In this document: piece after piece, positions 35,578 to 45,436 of the stretch
Numbering within the stretch: position 1 is the stretch's first letter
Layout of the letters: each line of letters begins with the position of its first letter
Source: Gemmatimonadota bacterium
Lineage (GTDB): Bacteria > Gemmatimonadota > Gemmatimonadetes > Longimicrobiales > Gaopeijiaceae
Direction: 5' to 3'
Assembly (NCBI GenBank): GCA_022826565.1
Contig: JAJDUP010000013.1
Location: 124,001-188,000 of the forward strand
Length of the DNA: 64,000 bases
Translations under genes and position numbers: made by a program
The notes under the pieces: model-generated
The model's input: only the letters and a program-made list of their open reading frames with translations
Databases searched by the model: none
Told to the model about the DNA's origin: nothing

Positions 35578-38106
35578 GTGTCCCCACCGAGGTCCGCCGG
35601 ACGAGGCAGGAAGGGTGGCGCGGCGGCCGGACGGCGGAGGGCTGCAAGAGGCGGAAAGGGACCGCGCAAGAAATCACGGCCGGGGGGATCCGGGCGCGAT
35701 TTCGGCGGCACGCTCGCCGTGCTCCTGGCCGTCGTTGCCTTTCTGATCGCGGCCGCCCTCTTCCCGCTCGATCTGCTGGGCGCGCGCGTCGCGGATATCT
35801 TCCCGGCGGGCAACCCCATGGGCGATTTGGGCGATATCGTCAACCGCTTTCTCCTCAACTGGCTCGGCCTGGGCTGCGTGGCCGTTCCCGTGGGGCTGCT
35901 GGCGGGCGGCGCGTCCGTCGGCGGCTGGTGGTCGGAGGGCCCCCGGCGCAGCCTGTGGATCCTTGCCCTTGCGCTGGTCATCCTCCTGCCGTTCGGCGGC
36001 TTCCTCGTCGAAGGGGGCGAATCGGCCACCGGCTGGCTGGGCACGGTGATCGGGGCGCCCCTGCGCCGCACCACGGGCTGGCTGGGCGCCTGGGTGATCT
36101 TCGCCGCGGGTGTGGTGGTGACCTCGATTGCGGCGTTCCGCTTCAATCCGCTGCGTCCGCCGGCGCTCGGGCTCGGAAAGCTCCTCGCGGGCACCAAATG
36201 GGGCGCGATCAGGACCGGGACGGCGACCAGGGGGTGGCTGGAGCGGCTCGCGGAGCGCCGGCGGGCGGCCAGGGCGCGGAAGGAAGCCGTGCGAAGGGCC
36301 GCCGAGGAGAAGGCCGCGGCGCGGAAGGTGCCGTATGGGGATCTCGGCGAGGAATCGCCCGACGCCGATCAGGCCGGGGCGGGGCAGGACGCGCAGACCC
36401 CGGGTGCGGCTGTCGCATCGACCGGTCCGCAGCAGACGGCAACGGCGGTCGCGGCCGGGAAGGACGATGAAGGGGCGGCCGACGACGCCGGCTTCGTCCC
36501 GTTGCCGACCGGGAGCCACTTCGAGGAGCTTCGGGACGACGAGCTCGAGGACCCCGGGGGCGGCGACGTGCCGGCCGACTACCCGCGGCCGCACTTCGGC
36601 CTGCTCACCGCCCCCGAGCACGAGAACCGGTACGGGATGGAGCAGGAGCTGGACCGCCTGGGCGGCGTCCTCGTCAAAACGCTTGAGACCTTCAAGATCG
36701 AGTGTGAGATCACGGGGCGCACGACGGGGCCGGCAGTCACCCAGTACGAGGTCAAGCCGGCTCCCGGCGTCAAGGTAAACCGGATCGCCAACCTCGACGC
36801 CGACCTCGCGCTGGCCATGCGCGCGCGCAGCGTCCGGATCGTGGCGCCGATCCCGGGCAAGGGGGCGGTCGGGGTCGAGATCCCGAATCCGCGTCCGGAG
36901 ATCGTACGTTTGCGCGAGATTCTCGAGGCGCCCGCCTTCTTCCGCTCCCGCGGCGCGCTGCCGCTCGCGATGGGCAAGGACCTCACCGGCAACCCGTATG
37001 TCACGGACCTCACCAAAATGCCCCACGCGCTGATCGCCGGCGCGACGGGCTCGGGCAAGTCGGTGTGCCTCAACACCATCATCACCAGCCTGGTCTACCG
37101 TCACGGTCCCGACCGGCTGCGGCTGCTCCTGATCGACCCCAAGATGGTGGAGCTCTCGGCCTACGCCGACCTCCCCCACCTCCTTCATCCGGTGGTCACG
37201 GATCCGAAGGAGGCCGCCGGCGTGCTGAAGTGGGCCGTCATGGAGATGGAGCGGCGCTACACCATGCTGAGCGCTAACGGCGTGCGCTCGCTCAAGGAGT
37301 TCAACGACCGGGTGGAGCAGGGGGTCGAGCTCAGGCTTCCCGAGCCCGACGGACCCGAGGAGGAGCCGGACAGCTGGAAGTACAAGGGCGGCGCACTGCC
37401 CTGGATCGTGGTCGTGGTGGACGAGCTCGCCGACCTGATGATGACCGTGCAGGCCGAAGTGGAGAAGCCGCTGACCCAGCTGGCCCAGAAGGCGCGCGCG
37501 ATCGGCATCCACCTGCTGGTGGCCACCCAGCGCCCGAGCGTCAACGTGATCACCGGGCTGATCAAGGCGAACTTCCCCTGCCGGATCGCCTTCCGCGTCG
37601 CCTCGAAGACGGACTCGCGCACGATACTCGACCAGAATGGGGCCGATTCGCTCCTCGGGTACGGGGACATGCTCTTCCTGCCGCCGGGCCAGAGCGAACC
37701 CGTGCGCATGCAGGGCGCCTTCATCTCCACCGAAGAGACCGAGGCGCTGATGAAGTGGTACCGCGAGCAGGCGGACACTCTGGAGGCGCTCAAGGCGCGG
37801 GTGAAGGGCGACGAAGGCGACATCCTCGAGCAGATCAGGGCGCTGGAGGGGGAGGGCGAAGGGGTGGAGGAGGCGACGGCGTGGGGCGACTGGGACGACC
37901 TCTTCCGCGAGGCCGCCATGGCGTGCATCCAGCAGAAGGCCGGCTCCACGTCGCTGCTGCAGCGGCGGCTGAGGATCGGGTACGGACGCGCGGCCCGCAT
38001 CGTCGACCAGCTGCACGACGCCGGTGTCCTGGGCCCGCCGGACGGCTCCAGGCCGCGCGAGGTGCTGATCGGGCTCGATACCCTGGACGAGATATGCCCC
38101 GGCTGA
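35578..38106 (+). CDS. ftsK: DNA translocase FtsK/SpoIIIE
   Basis: Septum-located hexameric motor that clears chromosome termini during division. A basic N-terminus (Arg/Lys/Gly ~1-42) precedes four membrane segments (~43-190), a charged linker with acidic patches (~215-335), the motor domain with Walker A GATGSGKS (~487-494) and Walker B IVVVVDELADLM, and a C-terminal winged-helix gamma domain (~780-842, LLQRRLRIGYGRAARIVDQL) that reads the polar DNA guide sequences. 842 residues. GTG start one base after the comB stop. Confidence 0.95.
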   Translation: MSPPRSAGRGRKGGAAAGRRRAARGGKGPRKKSRPGGSGRDFGGTLAVLLAVVAFLIAAALFPLDLLGARVADIFPAGNPMGDLGDIVNRFLLNWLGLGCVAVPVGLLAGGASVGGWWSEGPRRSLWILALALVILLPFGGFLVEGGESATGWLGTVIGAPLRRTTGWLGAWVIFAAGVVVTSIAAFRFNPLRPPALGLGKLLAGTKWGAIRTGTATRGWLERLAERRRAARARKEAVRRAAEEKAAARKVPYGDLGEESPDADQAGAGQDAQTPGAAVASTGPQQTATAVAAGKDDEGAADDAGFVPLPTGSHFEELRDDELEDPGGGDVPADYPRPHFGLLTAPEHENRYGMEQELDRLGGVLVKTLETFKIECEITGRTTGPAVTQYEVKPAPGVKVNRIANLDADLALAMRARSVRIVAPIPGKGAVGVEIPNPRPEIVRLREILEAPAFFRSRGALPLAMGKDLTGNPYVTDLTKMPHALIAGATGSGKSVCLNTIITSLVYRHGPDRLRLLLIDPKMVELSAYADLPHLLHPVVTDPKEAAGVLKWAVMEMERRYTMLSANGVRSLKEFNDRVEQGVELRLPEPDGPEEEPDSWKYKGGALPWIVVVVDELADLMMTVQAEVEKPLTQLAQKARAIGIHLLVATQRPSVNVITGLIKANFPCRIAFRVASKTDSRTILDQNGADSLLGYGDMLFLPPGQSEPVRMQGAFISTEETEALMKWYREQADTLEALKARVKGDEGDILEQIRALEGEGEGVEEATAWGDWDDLFREAAMACIQQKAGSTSLLQRRLRIGYGRAARIVDQLHDAGVLGPPDGSRPREVLIGLDTLDEICPG

Positions 38107-38837
38107 GGCGGGTGGGCCTTTCTCTGGCCATGCTGGCCTGGTCCGCCCCGGCCGCGGTGGCCCAGGAGTCGATGCGACCGCTGGAGCAGGCGGCGGCACA
38201 CTATCGCGAGGTGCAGGCGATCTGTGCGGACTTCGAGCAGGTCATCGAGGTCAGGCCGCTGCGCCGATCGATCGAGAGCGCCGGGCAGGTGTGCCACCGC
38301 CGCCCGAACCTGTTCTCGATGCGGTTCACCGATCCGGATGGGGACATGGTGGTGTCCGACGGGGACTACATCTGGGTGTATTACCCCAGCGCCGTCGCGG
38401 ATCAGGTCATGCGGCACCCGGTGTCGGACTCGCCGGGCCGGGAGGACTTCTTCCGCGAGTTCCTGGAGGATCCGGGTGCGAAGTACGAAGCCGAGACGGG
38501 TGGAATCGAAGCGGTGGACGGCCGGGACTGCCGCGTCGTCTCGCTGACGCCCCTGACGCCGACGGGGTACCGCGCGGCGCGGCTGTGGCTGGACGTGGAG
38601 AGCCACGTGATCCGGCGGCTGGAGATCCACGAGGACAACAAGATACGCACCCTGACGCTCCGCGATGTCGACCTTGACCCGGACATCCAGGCGGGGACGT
38701 TCGTCTTCGAGGTGCCGCAGGGAGCGCGCGTCATGAGTCCACGCGGCCCCGGAGCCCGCCCCGGCGGTCCGCTGACGGGCCCGCGCGAGCAGCCGGAGCT
38801 GCCGGGCGCCGGATTTGCAAGGCGCGGCGACCGATGA
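38094..38837 (+). CDS. lolA: Outer-membrane lipoprotein carrier protein LolA
   Basis: Periplasmic shuttle for lipoproteins. A signal peptide ends at AVAQES (~21-24); the mature part matches LolA (CADFEQVIEVRPLRR, FSMRFTDPDGDMVVSDGDYIWVY, LWLDVESHVIRRLEI). An extra Pro/Gly/Arg-rich tail of ~35 residues (from ~213) is unusual for LolA. ATG at 38094 overlaps the end of ftsK by 13 bases. The ftsK-lolA order is widespread. Confidence 0.88.
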   Translation: MPRLRRVGLSLAMLAWSAPAAVAQESMRPLEQAAAHYREVQAICADFEQVIEVRPLRRSIESAGQVCHRRPNLFSMRFTDPDGDMVVSDGDYIWVYYPSAVADQVMRHPVSDSPGREDFFREFLEDPGAKYEAETGGIEAVDGRDCRVVSLTPLTPTGYRAARLWLDVESHVIRRLEIHEDNKIRTLTLRDVDLDPDIQAGTFVFEVPQGARVMSPRGPGARPGGPLTGPREQPELPGAGFARRGDR

Positions 38838-40288
38838 GGCTGCGCACGCGGGACCTCCCCGTCTTTCCCGTCAGCGCCGGTCCGGTCCGGCAGGATGTGA
38901 GCGCCGATGTCCAGGCCGTCGACCCGCGGTCCTTCGCGATCGGCCCCGAGGACGGTCCGCGGATGGGCCTGGTGACGCTGGGGTGCGACAAGAACACCGT
39001 CGATTCCGAGCACATGATGGCCGCGCTGGCCGCGTCGGGCGCGAGGGTGACGAGCGATGTGGAAAGCGCCGAAGTGGTGGTGGTGAACACCTGCGGCTTC
39101 ATCGCGGAGGCCAAGGAGCAGTCGATCGACACGATCCTGAGCGCCTGCGAGCTGAAGGCGCGCGGCCAGGTCGGCGCGGTGGTGGCGGTGGGCTGCATGG
39201 TGCAGCGGTACCGGGACGAACTGGCGGCGGAGATTCCCGAGGTCGACCTCTTCCTCGGCATCGCCGAAATGGGACGCCTGGTCCCCGAACTGCGTTCCCG
39301 CGGCCTCATCGGAGACGCCTTCGTGCCAACCATGGAACAGCCGTTGCGCGTACTGGCCACCGAGACCCGCCACGTGTCGTACCTGAAAGTGAGCGAGGGC
39401 TGCGACCACCGCTGCGCCTTCTGCGCCATCCCCCACATGCGCGGCCTGCACCGCTCGGCGGACCTGTCCACGCTGGTGGCCGAGGCGCGTGCGCTGGGCG
39501 AGCAGGGCGTGCGCGAGCTCAACCTGATCTCGCAGGACACCACCTGGTACGGGCGCGACCTGTGGCGGCACGACCGTTCGGCACCCCTGCTGCACGACCT
39601 CCTCGAGGCGCTGCTGGAAGGGACCGGAGTGGACTGGTACCGCCTCCTGTACATGTACCCGTCGGGGATCACCCCGCGGCTGGTGTCGCTGATCGCGCGC
39701 GAACCGCGTCTGCTGCCCTATCTGGACATGCCGCTGCAGCACGGCAGCGACCGCATCCTCGCCCGCATGCGCCGTCCCGAGCGCCAGGACACCGTGCGCG
39801 AGCGGGTGCGGTGGCTGCGGGACGAGATCGACGATCTCACGCTGCGCACCACCGTCATCGTGGGCTTCCCGGGCGAGACCGACGACGATGTCCGCGTGAT
39901 GATGGACTTCCTCGAGGAGATCCGCTTCGACCGCGTCGGGGCGTTTGCCTACTCGGTGGAAGAGGGCACGGCGGCCGCCGCCATGCCAGGCCAGGTGCCC
40001 GAGGAGATCAAGGCGGAACGGCTGGACATGGTGATGGAGCGACAGCGGGAGCTGTCATATGAATCGAATCTGCAGAGAATCGGAAGCCGCGACTGGATGC
40101 TCGTGGACCAACTCACCCCCGGAACCCCCGGCCACGACGCCGTGGGCCGCACTCAGGGCCAGGCTGTCGAGGTGGATGGACAGACCTTCCTGGCCTCCGG
40201 GAACGGCGCGCGGCCCGGCGACATCGTCGAGGTGGAGATCGTGGCGGCCGACGATTACGACTTGACCGGGAGATTGATCGATGCGTGA
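38834..40288 (+). CDS. rimO: Ribosomal protein S12 methylthiotransferase RimO
   Basis: Radical-SAM enzyme that adds a methylthio group to an Asp of ribosomal protein S12. The auxiliary cluster Cys are C51, C87 and C121; the radical-SAM motif is C190-x3-C194-x2-C197 (GCDHRCAFCAIP). ELNLISQDTTWYGRDL is RimO-specific rather than MiaB-like. The last ~65 residues form a TRAM domain. About 42 residues precede the conserved MGLVTLGC, longer than usual; an in-frame ATG near 38963 would give a standard start, but ATGA coupling with lolA favours 38834. Confidence 0.93.
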   Translation: MRLRTRDLPVFPVSAGPVRQDVSADVQAVDPRSFAIGPEDGPRMGLVTLGCDKNTVDSEHMMAALAASGARVTSDVESAEVVVVNTCGFIAEAKEQSIDTILSACELKARGQVGAVVAVGCMVQRYRDELAAEIPEVDLFLGIAEMGRLVPELRSRGLIGDAFVPTMEQPLRVLATETRHVSYLKVSEGCDHRCAFCAIPHMRGLHRSADLSTLVAEARALGEQGVRELNLISQDTTWYGRDLWRHDRSAPLLHDLLEALLEGTGVDWYRLLYMYPSGITPRLVSLIAREPRLLPYLDMPLQHGSDRILARMRRPERQDTVRERVRWLRDEIDDLTLRTTVIVGFPGETDDDVRVMMDFLEEIRFDRVGAFAYSVEEGTAAAAMPGQVPEEIKAERLDMVMERQRELSYESNLQRIGSRDWMLVDQLTPGTPGHDAVGRTQGQAVEVDGQTFLASGNGARPGDIVEVEIVAADDYDLTGRLIDA

Positions 40289-41303
40289 AACCGGGCGGGC
40301 GCGGGTAAGGGTCGGGGTGATCGGGACCGGTGCGATCAGTCAGCTCATGCACCTGCCGATCCTGTCCGAACGCAACGACGTGGAGTTGACGGCGCTGGCG
40401 GATCTCGACGGCGCGAAGGCGCGGGCGGTGGCCCAGCGCTTCGGCGTGGCCCGGGTGATGAGCGACGACGAAATGATCGCCGCCGACGACATCGACGGCG
40501 TCGTGATATGTGCGCCCAGCTTCCTGCACGAGGACTTCGCCGCCGCTTGTCTCAAGGCCGGCAAGCACGTCCTGGTGGAACGCCCGCTGGCGCTGTCGCC
40601 CGGCGGAGTGCGCCAGCTGGTGAAGGCTGCGGACGAGACGGGGATCGGGCTGGTTCTGGGCCTGTCGCACCGCTACCAGGCCAACGTGCGGGCACTGCGC
40701 TCGGCGGTCGCCGAAGGCGCGCTGGGGGAACTGGGGACAGTCCGGGTCAGCTGGCTGAACCGTGCCGTCCGCCGGCCCCGGACGGGCTGGCGCCGGCGGG
40801 CGCTTGAAGCGGGCGGAGGGGCGCTGATGGATCTGGGCGTTCCCGCGCTCGATCTCGCGCTGTGGGTGCTGGGATACCCGGAGGTGGACCGCGTGTCGGC
40901 GACGACCCGGGGCGACGGGTTCGATGTGGAAGAGGAGGCGCACCTCTTCGCCGTCACCCGAGACGGCGTCGCCGTGACCCTGTCCGCGAGCTGGCGTCTG
41001 CACGCGCCCGAGGACCGGCACCGGCTCTGGATCTTCGGCTCCGAGGGCGGGGCCCGGATGTCGCCCCTGTCCATCTACCGACAGGTCGGCGGGCGCACGG
41101 TGGACGTGACCCCGCGGCAGCCGATCCCCCGCGGAGGCGAGGACCTGTTCACCAACGGTTTCCGGCGCCTGCTCGACGAGTTCGTCAGGGTCGCGGCGGG
41201 TACGGCGGCGGCGCGCCTGCCCAATGAGCAGGAGACACTGATGCGGCTCATCGAGGCCGCGTACGATTCGGCGCGCGAGGGCCGCGAGGTTAAGCTGACC
41301 TGA
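40281..41303 (+). CDS. Gfo/Idh/MocA-family oxidoreductase
   Basis: NAD(P)-dependent sugar or inositol dehydrogenase-like enzyme of unknown substrate. Rossmann start GVIGTGAISQLMHLPIL (~12-28), then ICAPSFLHEDF and GKHVLVERPLALSP, the family EKP-like motif reading VERP, so the usual Lys is Arg here. The C-terminal half is the alpha/beta substrate domain (GGGALMDLGVPALDLALWVLG). Overlaps rimO by 8 bases. The Lys to Arg change could alter catalysis or make it non-enzymatic. Confidence 0.85.
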   Translation: MRETGRARVRVGVIGTGAISQLMHLPILSERNDVELTALADLDGAKARAVAQRFGVARVMSDDEMIAADDIDGVVICAPSFLHEDFAAACLKAGKHVLVERPLALSPGGVRQLVKAADETGIGLVLGLSHRYQANVRALRSAVAEGALGELGTVRVSWLNRAVRRPRTGWRRRALEAGGGALMDLGVPALDLALWVLGYPEVDRVSATTRGDGFDVEEEAHLFAVTRDGVAVTLSASWRLHAPEDRHRLWIFGSEGGARMSPLSIYRQVGGRTVDVTPRQPIPRGGEDLFTNGFRRLLDEFVRVAAGTAAARLPNEQETLMRLIEAAYDSAREGREVKLT

Positions 41304-41400
41304 GCGGCGAAGGGCCGGGTCGGCCGGGCGCGCCGAAGGGGTAAGAGCACGGCCGTTCGTCCGGGGAACAACCGCCGGGGTGGAGCGCTGGAAGCGAGAA

Positions 41401-41440
41401 ATGTAATGTAAACATGATAAATGTAAAGTATACATTACAT
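41401..41440. promoter_or_regulatory. Perfect 10-bp inverted repeat upstream of lnt
   Basis: ATGTAATGTA (41401-41410) and TACATTACAT (41431-41440) are perfect arms 20 bases apart, in an AT-rich island in GC-rich DNA, with an inner ATGTAAAG. A weak promoter (ATGTAA at 41406-41411, 17 bases, TATACA at 41429-41434) lies within it. Size and symmetry suit a regulator-binding site. It overlaps the first codons from ATG 41414. Confidence 0.5.
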
Positions 41441-43024
41441 CGGGCGGGCTTGAAGAACTCGGCTTTCGCGGTGGCGACCGGTGTCGCGGCGGGTGCGACG
41501 TTTTCTCCCCACGGCGGGCCGCTGCTCCCGTTCGTGGCCTTCACGCCGCTCGCCGTGGCGCTCACGCGCGCGGTGCGCGACCCTGACGCCGCGCCGCTGG
41601 CTCCCTTCCGGCACGGGTTCACGGCGGCGTTCATCGCCCACGGCATCGGGCTGTACTGGATGGTTCCCGCGCTCTCGTGGAGGACCTCGCTGGCCGTCCC
41701 CACCTACCTGCTCGTACTGGTGCTCATCGGCCTGGTCGCCGGCGCCGCGTGCCTGGCGGCGACCTTCCTGCACGGCCGCAAGCGGTGGCCCCTCCCCCTG
41801 GCGCTCGCCGCCTGCTGGACGGGGTTCGAGTGGATTGCGGCCCGCGTGCCCGGCGTGCCGTACGCGTGGCTGAACACTGGGAACTCACTGGCGTGGCATC
41901 CCGCCCTGGCCGCCGGCTCGGAACTCCTCGGCGCCCGGCTCCTGGGGTTCTGGACCCTCGCGGCGGGAGCATGCCTTGCCTGGGTGTCCACCCTGCGCCT
42001 GCGCCCCTTCCCGTTTCGGCGCGCGGTCCTCACCGGGCTGCTGGTCGTCGCCCCGGTTCCGGCCGGGTACCTTCGCCAAGCCGCTGTTGTCGACGGCGAG
42101 GCGGTGGCGAGGGTGGCGGTGGTGCAGCCGGGGAGGGACGATGGGGGGCTCGATCGCTGGCTGGCACCGCTCCTGGAGCTGATCGCGGCCCAGCCCGTCG
42201 ACCTGGTGGTCTTTCCGGAGCGGTTTCTCGCGGCTCCCCTCCTCGACCCGGCGCGGGATTCCGGTCTGGCGGCGGGGGGCGGGTCCATCCGTCGCGTGCC
42301 GGGCGACCTGGCGCCCCGCGGCCCGACCCCCACGGGGATCGAGCTGGAGGCCTTCGCCGAGGCTCTGAACGTGCCGGTGATCAGCGGCGCGATGGACGCC
42401 GCCGTCGGCGAGGACGGCGACACCCTGTGGTACAACGCAGCGTTCCTCCAGGCCCCGGGACGGCCGCCGTCGGAGGCATACCGCAAGACACGCCTGGTTC
42501 CGGGACTAGAGGGATACGCCTGGCCGGGAGCGGCGCTGGGAATCCCGTACCGTGGATACGCGACGGGCGGGGATCCGCGGCCGCTGACGGCCGAGGGGTG
42601 GTCGGCGGGCACCATGATCTGCTACGACTCCGCCTACGGCGAGACGGCGCGATCACTGGTCCGGGCGGGAGCGGACTGGCTGCTGGTGCTGTCCAACGAC
42701 GACTGGCTCGACCCGGAGCGTCCCTTCCGCACCACCTGGGCCTACTGGCAGCACGCGACGCTCGGGCGGCTGCGGGCGATCGAGAACCGGATGACGTTGA
42801 TCCAGGCCGGCGCGACCGGCTACAGCTTCGCGGTCTCCCCGGCGGGTGACGGAGACGGGTTTGCGCTGGAGCCCGGGGCGGCGGACGTCGCCGTCCTGCA
42901 GGTCTTCCCCCGGTCCGGGACCACCCTCTTCGCGCGGCTCGGGGATGTGTTCGGCCTCGCGTGCTTCGTGGTGTTCGTCGCCGGGGCGGTCGGGGCCCCG
43001 CTCAGCGCGCGGATCCGAGGCTGA
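41414..43024 (+). CDS. lnt: Apolipoprotein N-acyltransferase
   Basis: Adds the third acyl chain to lipoproteins such as Pal and CpoB. Six or more membrane segments (~18-225) precede a periplasmic nitrilase domain with the catalytic triad Glu269 (VFPERF), Lys358 ([13 protein letters not shown]) and Cys403 ([11 protein letters not shown]). The Glu motif lacks the usual PETALP form but the triad is intact. Start is uncertain: ATG 41414 lies inside a palindrome and its first 13 residues are atypical; TTG 41450 ([11 protein letters not shown]) would match the family better. 536 residues from the first ATG. Confidence 0.9.
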   Translation: MINVKYTLHRAGLKNSAFAVATGVAAGATFSPHGGPLLPFVAFTPLAVALTRAVRDPDAAPLAPFRHGFTAAFIAHGIGLYWMVPALSWRTSLAVPTYLLVLVLIGLVAGAACLAATFLHGRKRWPLPLALAACWTGFEWIAARVPGVPYAWLNTGNSLAWHPALAAGSELLGARLLGFWTLAAGACLAWVSTLRLRPFPFRRAVLTGLLVVAPVPAGYLRQAAVVDGEAVARVAVVQPGRDDGGLDRWLAPLLELIAAQPVDLVVFPERFLAAPLLDPARDSGLAAGGGSIRRVPGDLAPRGPTPTGIELEAFAEALNVPVISGAMDAAVGEDGDTLWYNAAFLQAPGRPPSEAYRKTRLVPGLEGYAWPGAALGIPYRGYATGGDPRPLTAEGWSAGTMICYDSAYGETARSLVRAGADWLLVLSNDDWLDPERPFRTTWAYWQHATLGRLRAIENRMTLIQAGATGYSFAVSPAGDGDGFALEPGAADVAVLQVFPRSGTTLFARLGDVFGLACFVVFVAGAVGAPLSARIRG

Positions 43025-43058
43025 CGGAACGACGCATTACATTTCACTGCTTGTCCCT

Positions 43059-44165
43059 TTGGCCCGGAGACCTCCGATAGACCCTCGCCTTGCCCGGCGC
43101 CTTGCCGAAACCGAAGAGCGTTTCCGCGACATCGAGCGCGGCCTCTCCGATCCCGCCGTGATTCGCGACCGCGATCGTCTGCGGGAACTCGGACGGGAGC
43201 GGGCCGGACTGGCGGCCGCCGTGGAGGCCGGGCGGAGCGTGGTCGCCATCGAGGCGGAGCTTCAGGACACGCGCGAGCTGCTTGCCGAGTCCGACGATGC
43301 CGAGATGAGCGTGCTCGCGGAAGAGGAGATCGTCTCGCTCGAGGGCCGGCTGGAGACGGCGTCGGACGCGCTGCGGGCAGCGCTGGTGCCCCCGGACCCG
43401 CTCGAGGATCGTCCCGCGGTGGTGGAGATCCGCGCCGGGACGGGAGGGGACGAGGCGGGGCTCTTCAGCGCCGACCTCATGCGGATGTACCGCCGCCTGG
43501 CCGAGCGGCGGGGGTGGAAGGTCGACCTGGCCGGAGTGTCGGAAGGGATTCCCGGGTCGATCAAGGAGGCGATCTTCACCGTGCGGGGGAAGGGGGCGTA
43601 CGGGCAGCTGCGCTACGAGTCCGGCGTGCATCGCGTGCAGCGCGTTCCCGAAACGGAGAGCCAGGGCCGGATCCATACCTCGGCGGCCTCGGTGGCCGTG
43701 CTCCCCGAAGCGGAGGAGGTGGATGTGGCCATCGATCCCGCCGACCTGCGCATCGACGTGTTCCGCTCGTCGGGCCCGGGAGGCCAGTCCGTCAACACGA
43801 CCGACTCGGCGGTGCGCATCACCCACCTGCCCACGGAGCTGGTCGTCACCTGCCAGGACGAGAAGTCCCAGCACAAGAACAAGGCCAAGGCCATGAAGGT
43901 GCTGCGCTCGCGGCTCCTGGACCGCGAGATCGCCGCCCGCGAGGCCGAGCGGGCCGCCCAGCGCCGGTCGCAGATCGGGTCGGGCGACCGCTCCGCCAAG
44001 ATTCGCACCTACAACTTCCCGCAGAACCGCGTCACCGACCATCGGATCGGCCTGAGCCTGTACAAGCTGGGCGACATCCTGGACGGCGACCTGGCCGAAC
44101 TCGTCGCCGCGCTCCGACTCGCGCGGGACGAGGAGCGCCTCGGGGGAGCGCCGGGGCAGTCGTGA
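43059..44165 (+). CDS. prfA: Peptide chain release factor 1
   Basis: Reads UAA/UAG and triggers peptide release. GGQ motif in [18 protein letters not shown]; the anticodon-like loop region and the C-terminal [19 protein letters not shown] are standard. RF1 rather than RF2 by the overall pattern and RF1-type N-terminus ([16 protein letters not shown]). No ATG or GTG exists near the conserved start. TTG 43059 is annotated, but GGAG at 43066-43069 sits 7 bases before an ATA (43077) exactly where RF1 normally begins, so initiation at ATA is possible. The next gene, prmC, methylates this GGQ Gln. Confidence 0.92.
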   Translation: MARRPPIDPRLARRLAETEERFRDIERGLSDPAVIRDRDRLRELGRERAGLAAAVEAGRSVVAIEAELQDTRELLAESDDAEMSVLAEEEIVSLEGRLETASDALRAALVPPDPLEDRPAVVEIRAGTGGDEAGLFSADLMRMYRRLAERRGWKVDLAGVSEGIPGSIKEAIFTVRGKGAYGQLRYESGVHRVQRVPETESQGRIHTSAASVAVLPEAEEVDVAIDPADLRIDVFRSSGPGGQSVNTTDSAVRITHLPTELVVTCQDEKSQHKNKAKAMKVLRSRLLDREIAAREAERAAQRRSQIGSGDRSAKIRTYNFPQNRVTDHRIGLSLYKLGDILDGDLAELVAALRLARDEERLGGAPGQS

Positions 44166-45085
44166 GCCGACGGTCATCGTCCGCCGTGTCCGCAACGCGG
44201 CATCGAACCTGGACGGTCATGGAGATCGTGCGCGCGAGCGCGGCCTACCTGAGCGACAGGGGCGTCGAGGACGGCCGCCTCAACGCGGAGTATCTGCTGG
44301 CCCACGTCCTGCGGATGGACAGGCTGCAGCTGTATCTCCACTTCGACCGGCCGCTCTCGGAACGCGAGCGCGCCGCCTGCCGGCCGCTGCTGCGCCGCCG
44401 CGGGGCACGGGAACCCCTCCAGTACCTCCTGGGGTCGGCGCCCTTCCGCAACCTGACCCTGCAGGTCGACCCCCGGGTCGCGATTCCGCGCCCCGAGACC
44501 GAGTACCTCCTCGACGTGCTCGCGGACGTCACTGGCAGCGACCGGGTCTTCGATTCGGCGCTGGACGTCGGCACGGGATCCGGGGCCATCGCCATCGCGC
44601 TCGCCGCCGAGGGCCGCGCGCGTTCGGTCACGGCGACGGAACTCGCCGCCGAAGCGCTCGAGGTCGCCAGGGACAACGCCGCCGCCGCCGGGTGTCCCGA
44701 GATCGACTTCCGGCACGGCTCGCTGCTCGAGCCGGTGAGGGACGAGTCGTTCGATCTGGTGCTTTCCAATCCACCCTACCTCACCGAAGCAGAGTGGCAG
44801 AGCGCCGAACCCGAAGTCAGGGAGTGGGAGCCTCGCGGCGCCATGGTCGCGGAGGATCGGGGGCTGGCGGCGATCCGCGAACTTGCCGGGGCGCTGCCGC
44901 AGGCTCTCCGCCCGGGAGGCTGGTTCGGCGTGGAGGTGGGATGCACGCAGGGTCCAGTGGTGTCACAGCTGCTTCGCAGCGCGAGCGGTCTCGAGTCGGT
45001 CGAGGTGCACAAGGACCTGACGGGACGACCACGCTATGTTTTTGGTCGGAGACCTTTGCCGGAGAAAACGCATGACGGACATTAG
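44162..45085 (+). CDS. prmC: Release-factor glutamine methyltransferase
   Basis: SAM-dependent N5-methylation of the GGQ glutamine in release factors. An N-terminal helical domain (~20-100) is followed by the Rossmann methyltransferase with [14 protein letters not shown] (SAM loop) and the catalytic NPPY. 307 residues. The GTG start overlaps the prfA stop (GTGA), the classic prfA-prmC pair. Confidence 0.94.
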   Translation: MSRRSSSAVSATRHRTWTVMEIVRASAAYLSDRGVEDGRLNAEYLLAHVLRMDRLQLYLHFDRPLSERERAACRPLLRRRGAREPLQYLLGSAPFRNLTLQVDPRVAIPRPETEYLLDVLADVTGSDRVFDSALDVGTGSGAIAIALAAEGRARSVTATELAAEALEVARDNAAAAGCPEIDFRHGSLLEPVRDESFDLVLSNPPYLTEAEWQSAEPEVREWEPRGAMVAEDRGLAAIRELAGALPQALRPGGWFGVEVGCTQGPVVSQLLRSASGLESVEVHKDLTGRPRYVFGRRPLPEKTHDGH

Positions 45086-45431
45086 CGAGTTGGCCGAGTC
45101 GCTCGGCCGGGCCCTGGGCCGCACACCCGAATACCGGACGATGACCCGGGCGATGCAGAGTGCGGACGACGACAGGCAGATCGTCGAGCTCCGCAACGAG
45201 CTGAAAAAGACCGAGGCATCGCTGCAGTCCGCCGTGCGGAGCGGCAGGGAGCCGGACAAGGCTGACATGGAGCACTACGAAGCCACGCTCGGAAAGCTCC
45301 AGGCGTCTTCGGTGTACCAGAGTCTGGTTGCGGCCCAGGCCAACCTGGACAAGATCATGGTCCGCGTTGATGCCGCCATCCAGAAGGGCATGCGCGAGGG
45401 CGCGAAATCCCGAATCATCCTGACTTCCTGA
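45072..45431 (+). CDS. YlbF/YmcA-family protein
   Basis: A 119-residue all-helical protein. Heptad-rich helices (LRNELKKTEASLQSAVRSG, ETLGKLQASSVYQSLVAAQANL) and length match the YlbF/YmcA family, which in Bacillus binds RNase Y and affects mRNA processing. Here the function is unknown. ATG 45072 has GGAG 8 bases upstream and overlaps the prmC end by 14 bases. Confidence 0.72.
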   Translation: MTDISELAESLGRALGRTPEYRTMTRAMQSADDDRQIVELRNELKKTEASLQSAVRSGREPDKADMEHYEATLGKLQASSVYQSLVAAQANLDKIMVRVDAAIQKGMREGAKSRIILTS

Positions 45432-45436
45432 GAGCC

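Noticed and set aside
35674..38199. 841-codon minus-strand frame opposite ftsK
   Set aside because: Low-complexity translation; ftsK on the plus strand carries all motifs.
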